Program-made: the position numbers and the translations under genes
NCBI GenBank assembly: GCA_023432305.1
Contig: JAEYUT010000100.1
Coordinates: 1 to 7,965 of the forward strand
DNA length: 7,965 nt
Direction of reading: 5' to 3'
From: Actinomycetes bacterium
GTDB taxonomy: Bacteria; Actinomycetota; Actinomycetes; Actinomycetales; Microbacteriaceae
Notes under the pieces: model-generated
What the model was told of the DNA's origin: nothing
Databases searched by the model: none
Seen by the model: only the letters and a program-made list of their open reading frames with translations
Shown here: piece after piece, positions 6,727-7,965 of the stretch
How the letters are laid out: every line of letters starts with the position of its first letter
Numbering within the stretch: the stretch's first letter is position 1

Positions 6727-6802
6727 GGCGCGCGTCGTCGAGACGGCAGTTTCAACCCGATCCGGGGTCCGGGTGCAGTCGAAACTGCCGTCTCGGCGCG
6801 CC
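6727..6802. repeat. Long inverted repeat between convergent genes (bidirectional terminator or REP-like)
   Basis: CGAGACGGCAGTTTC (6739-6753) and GAAACTGCCGTCTCG (6781-6795) are perfect 15-bp inverted arms around a 27-nt loop. The loop itself contains ACCCG (6755-6759) and CGGGT (6770-6774). Beyond a 5-nt bulge, GGCGCGC (6727-6733) pairs with GCGCGCC (6796-6802), extending the stem to 22 bp. The element fills almost the whole gap between the SDR stop (6726) and the lacI stop (6812). Its near symmetry lets it fold in transcripts from either side. There is no terminal U-tract. It may be a bidirectional U-less terminator, a dispersed palindromic element, or both. Confidence 0.75.
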
Positions 6803-6811
6803 GGGCGCGGG

Positions 6812-7894
6812 TCAGCGGGGGGAGGGGGCGGAGGCCGGAGCGGGCGCGAGGGCGGTCGTCGTGCCGATGCGCAGCTCGGAGGTGAGGTGCACGGGATCCG
6901 GCGGGTCGCCCGCGAGAGCGGAGCGCAGGGCGCGCGCCGCCGCACGCCCCTTCTCGACGGCGGGCTGCACGAGGGTCGTGAGGGTGTGCTCGGTGAGGCC
7001 GTCGAGGCGCACGCCGTCGAAGCCCAGCACGCTCAGCTCGCCCGGCACCGCGATCCCGAGCTCCTCGGCGGCGTGGATGACGCCCGCCGCGAGCAGGTCG
7101 CTCTGCGCGATGATCGCGGTCGGGCGCGAGGCGGCGGGTGCGTCGAGCAGCGTGAGCCCCGCGATCCGCCCTTCGGACACGGTGCTGGCTGCTGCCGTGA
7201 CGCCCCCCGCCGCCGGGAACACCTCGCGGGCTCCGCGGATGCGCTCGGTCGCCGTGTACGCGGTGCCCGCAGCCTCGCGCGCCTCGTCGAGCGGCCCGCG
7301 CGAGCGACCCACATCGAGCGGCAGTGCGACGATCGCGACGCGCTCGTGCCCGAGTTCGCGCAGGTGCTCGGCGCCGCGGCGGGTCGCCTCGGCGTTGTCG
7401 AGGTCGACGCGGATGACATCGGGCATCTCGGGTGCCTCGATCGCGACGAGCGGGATGCGTCGGCGCTGCAGCAGCTCGACGGAGCGTGCGAGGTCGGCGC
7501 TGCACCCGAGGAGGATCGCGCCATCCATGGGGGCGGCGGCGAGATCGGCGCGTGAGTCGGGCCGCCAGGGGAGCACGAGCAGGCCGTAGCCGTCGTCGCT
7601 CAGCTCGTCGCCGAGCCCGTCGAGGAGGGCGAGGTTGATGGGGTCGCGGAAGGCTTCGGCGAGTGTGTCCTCGGTGACCACGCCGATGACTCCGGTCCGG
7701 CCTCGGCGCAGCGAGCGCGCGGTCGGATCGGGGCCCGCGTAGTCGAGTTCGGATGCGGCCGCGAGCACGCGTTCGCGCGTCGCCTCGGAGACGGGTCCGG
7801 CGCCGCTGAAGACGAGAGACGCCGTCGACGCGGAGACGCCCGCCCGGGCCGCGACGGCGGCGAGGGTGGGGCGGGTGTTTGCGGCCTCGGTCAT
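6812..7894 (-). CDS. LacI-family transcriptional regulator
   Basis: The 360-residue protein begins with a classic LacI helix-turn-helix (residues 10-30: TLAAVAARAGVS then ASTASLVFSG) followed by VSEATRERVLAAASELDY and the hinge ARSLRRGRTGVIGVV. The rest is a periplasmic-binding-protein-like effector domain with DGAILLG, IPLVAIEAP, VDLDNAEATRRGAEHLRELGHERVAIV, PTAIIAQSDLLAAGVIHAAEELGIAVPGELSVLGFDGV and a TTLVQP segment. The last 15 or so residues are Ala/Pro-rich and extend past the usual end. Recognition-helix positions equivalent to LacI Y17, Q18 and R22 are A22, S23 and L27. The effector is probably a sugar by family, but none can be named. The start has no RBS but a TAGGCT hexamer 8 nt upstream. 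Two adjacent palindromes just beyond that promoter suggest autorepression and control of a divergent gene outside the window. Confidence 0.96.
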   Translation of the reverse strand: MTEAANTRPTLAAVAARAGVSASTASLVFSGAGPVSEATRERVLAAASELDYAGPDPTARSLRRGRTGVIGVVTEDTLAEAFRDPINLALLDGLGDELSDDGYGLLVLPWRPDSRADLAAAPMDGAILLGCSADLARSVELLQRRRIPLVAIEAPEMPDVIRVDLDNAEATRRGAEHLRELGHERVAIVALPLDVGRSRGPLDEAREAAGTAYTATERIRGAREVFPAAGGVTAAASTVSEGRIAGLTLLDAPAASRPTAIIAQSDLLAAGVIHAAEELGIAVPGELSVLGFDGVRLDGLTEHTLTTLVQPAVEKGRAAARALRSALAGDPPDPVHLTSELRIGTTTALAPAPASAPSPR

Positions 7895-7902
7895 CGCGGG
7901 TT

Positions 7903-7908
7903 AGCCTA
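7903..7908 (-). promoter_or_regulatory. -10 element of lacI-type gene, probably leaderless
   Basis: The minus strand reads TAGGCT, 8 nt before the ATG at 7894, with no Shine-Dalgarno. This is the same hexamer as at the M13 peptidase promoter. The first palindrome of the operator starts 1 bp upstream (7910), so bound repressor would cover the -35/-10 spacer. Confidence 0.55.
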
Positions 7909-7909
7909 C

Positions 7910-7937
7910 TCGAATCGATTCGATCGAATCGATTCGA
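7910..7937. promoter_or_regulatory. Tandem LacI-type operator (two adjacent 14-bp palindromes)
   Basis: TCGAATCGATTCGA occurs at 7910-7923 and again, with no gap, at 7924-7937. Each copy is a perfect palindrome with a central CG, the hallmark of LacI-family operators (AATCGATT core). Adjacent centres are 14 bp apart, not whole helical turns, so two dimers would lie on different faces of the DNA. The position upstream of the lacI -10 and before an unseen rightward gene suggests joint control of both. Confidence 0.85.
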
Positions 7938-7957
7938 CATCCCACTGGATCCCCCTC

Positions 7958-7961
7958 AGGA
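7958..7961 (+). promoter_or_regulatory. Possible RBS of a rightward gene beyond the window edge
   Basis: AGGA lies 4 nt from the right edge, within TCAGGAACGC. In the typical divergent LacI arrangement a target gene, often a transporter or glycoside hydrolase, would start just to the right. The start codon is not in the window, so this rests on context. Confidence 0.25.
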
Positions 7962-7965
7962 ACGC

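Noticed and set aside
6739..6795. CRISPR repeat or transposon terminal inverted repeats
   Set aside because: There is a single inverted pair with a 27-nt loop, no spacer array, no transposase and no target duplication.
5680..6945. N-terminal extension of the M13 peptidase frame up to 6945
   Set aside because: It is antisense to the SDR and Arg-rich. The M13 domain begins right after the ATG at 5679, which has its own promoter hexamer.
6216..7940. Minus-strand 574-codon frame across lacI and the SDR
   Set aside because: It is out of frame with both real genes and passes through the inverted repeat; the composition is that of a shadow.

Overview
This is a high-GC window with strong G/C third-position bias. 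It uses GTG and TTG starts, and several genes lack a ribosome-binding site but have a TANNNT hexamer 7-8 nt before the start codon. Together with a secreted Cys-rich Ig-like surface protein, this points to an actinobacterium, most plausibly Microbacteriaceae (Microbacterium-like). That placement is inference from composition and protein style, not from a marker gene.

Layout from left to right: (1) Positions 1-2513, minus strand, hold a very large secreted surface protein that starts at a GTG and runs off the left edge, so at least 837 codons are open without a stop. (2) Positions 2514-2782 are a leader/intergenic region with a strong hairpin right after the next gene's stop codon, a perfect DnaA-box match, a possible promoter and a nested stem-loop upstream of the surface gene. 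(3) Positions 2783-3691, minus strand, encode a class A beta-lactamase-like serine hydrolase with no signal peptide and no general-base Glu. Its TTG start overlaps the end of the next gene. (4) Positions 3685-5679, minus strand, encode a complete M13 (neprilysin/PepO-type) zinc metallopeptidase. (5) Positions 5680-5742 are a compact divergent intergenic region with two back-to-back leaderless promoters and a dyad midway between them. (6) Positions 5743-6726, plus strand, encode an NAD(P)-dependent extended SDR (epimerase/dehydratase-like). (7) Positions 6727-6811 hold a long, nearly perfect inverted repeat between convergent genes. (8) Positions 6812-7894, minus strand, encode a LacI-family repressor. 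Its own promoter abuts two directly adjacent, perfect 14-bp palindromes (7910-7937), a likely autoregulatory and divergent operator. The gene to the right lies outside the window.

The M13 peptidase and serine hydrolase look like a translationally coupled two-gene operon ending at the 2760-2782 hairpin. The SDR is divergent from them and may share control. The LacI regulator probably controls itself and an unseen divergent gene past the right edge. I see no transposase, CRISPR array, tRNA or rRNA, and no multi-gene defence or biosynthetic system. The most interesting features are regulatory and structural: the tandem operator, the convergent inverted repeat, the paired leaderless promoters, and the CH/HxxH domain of the surface protein.
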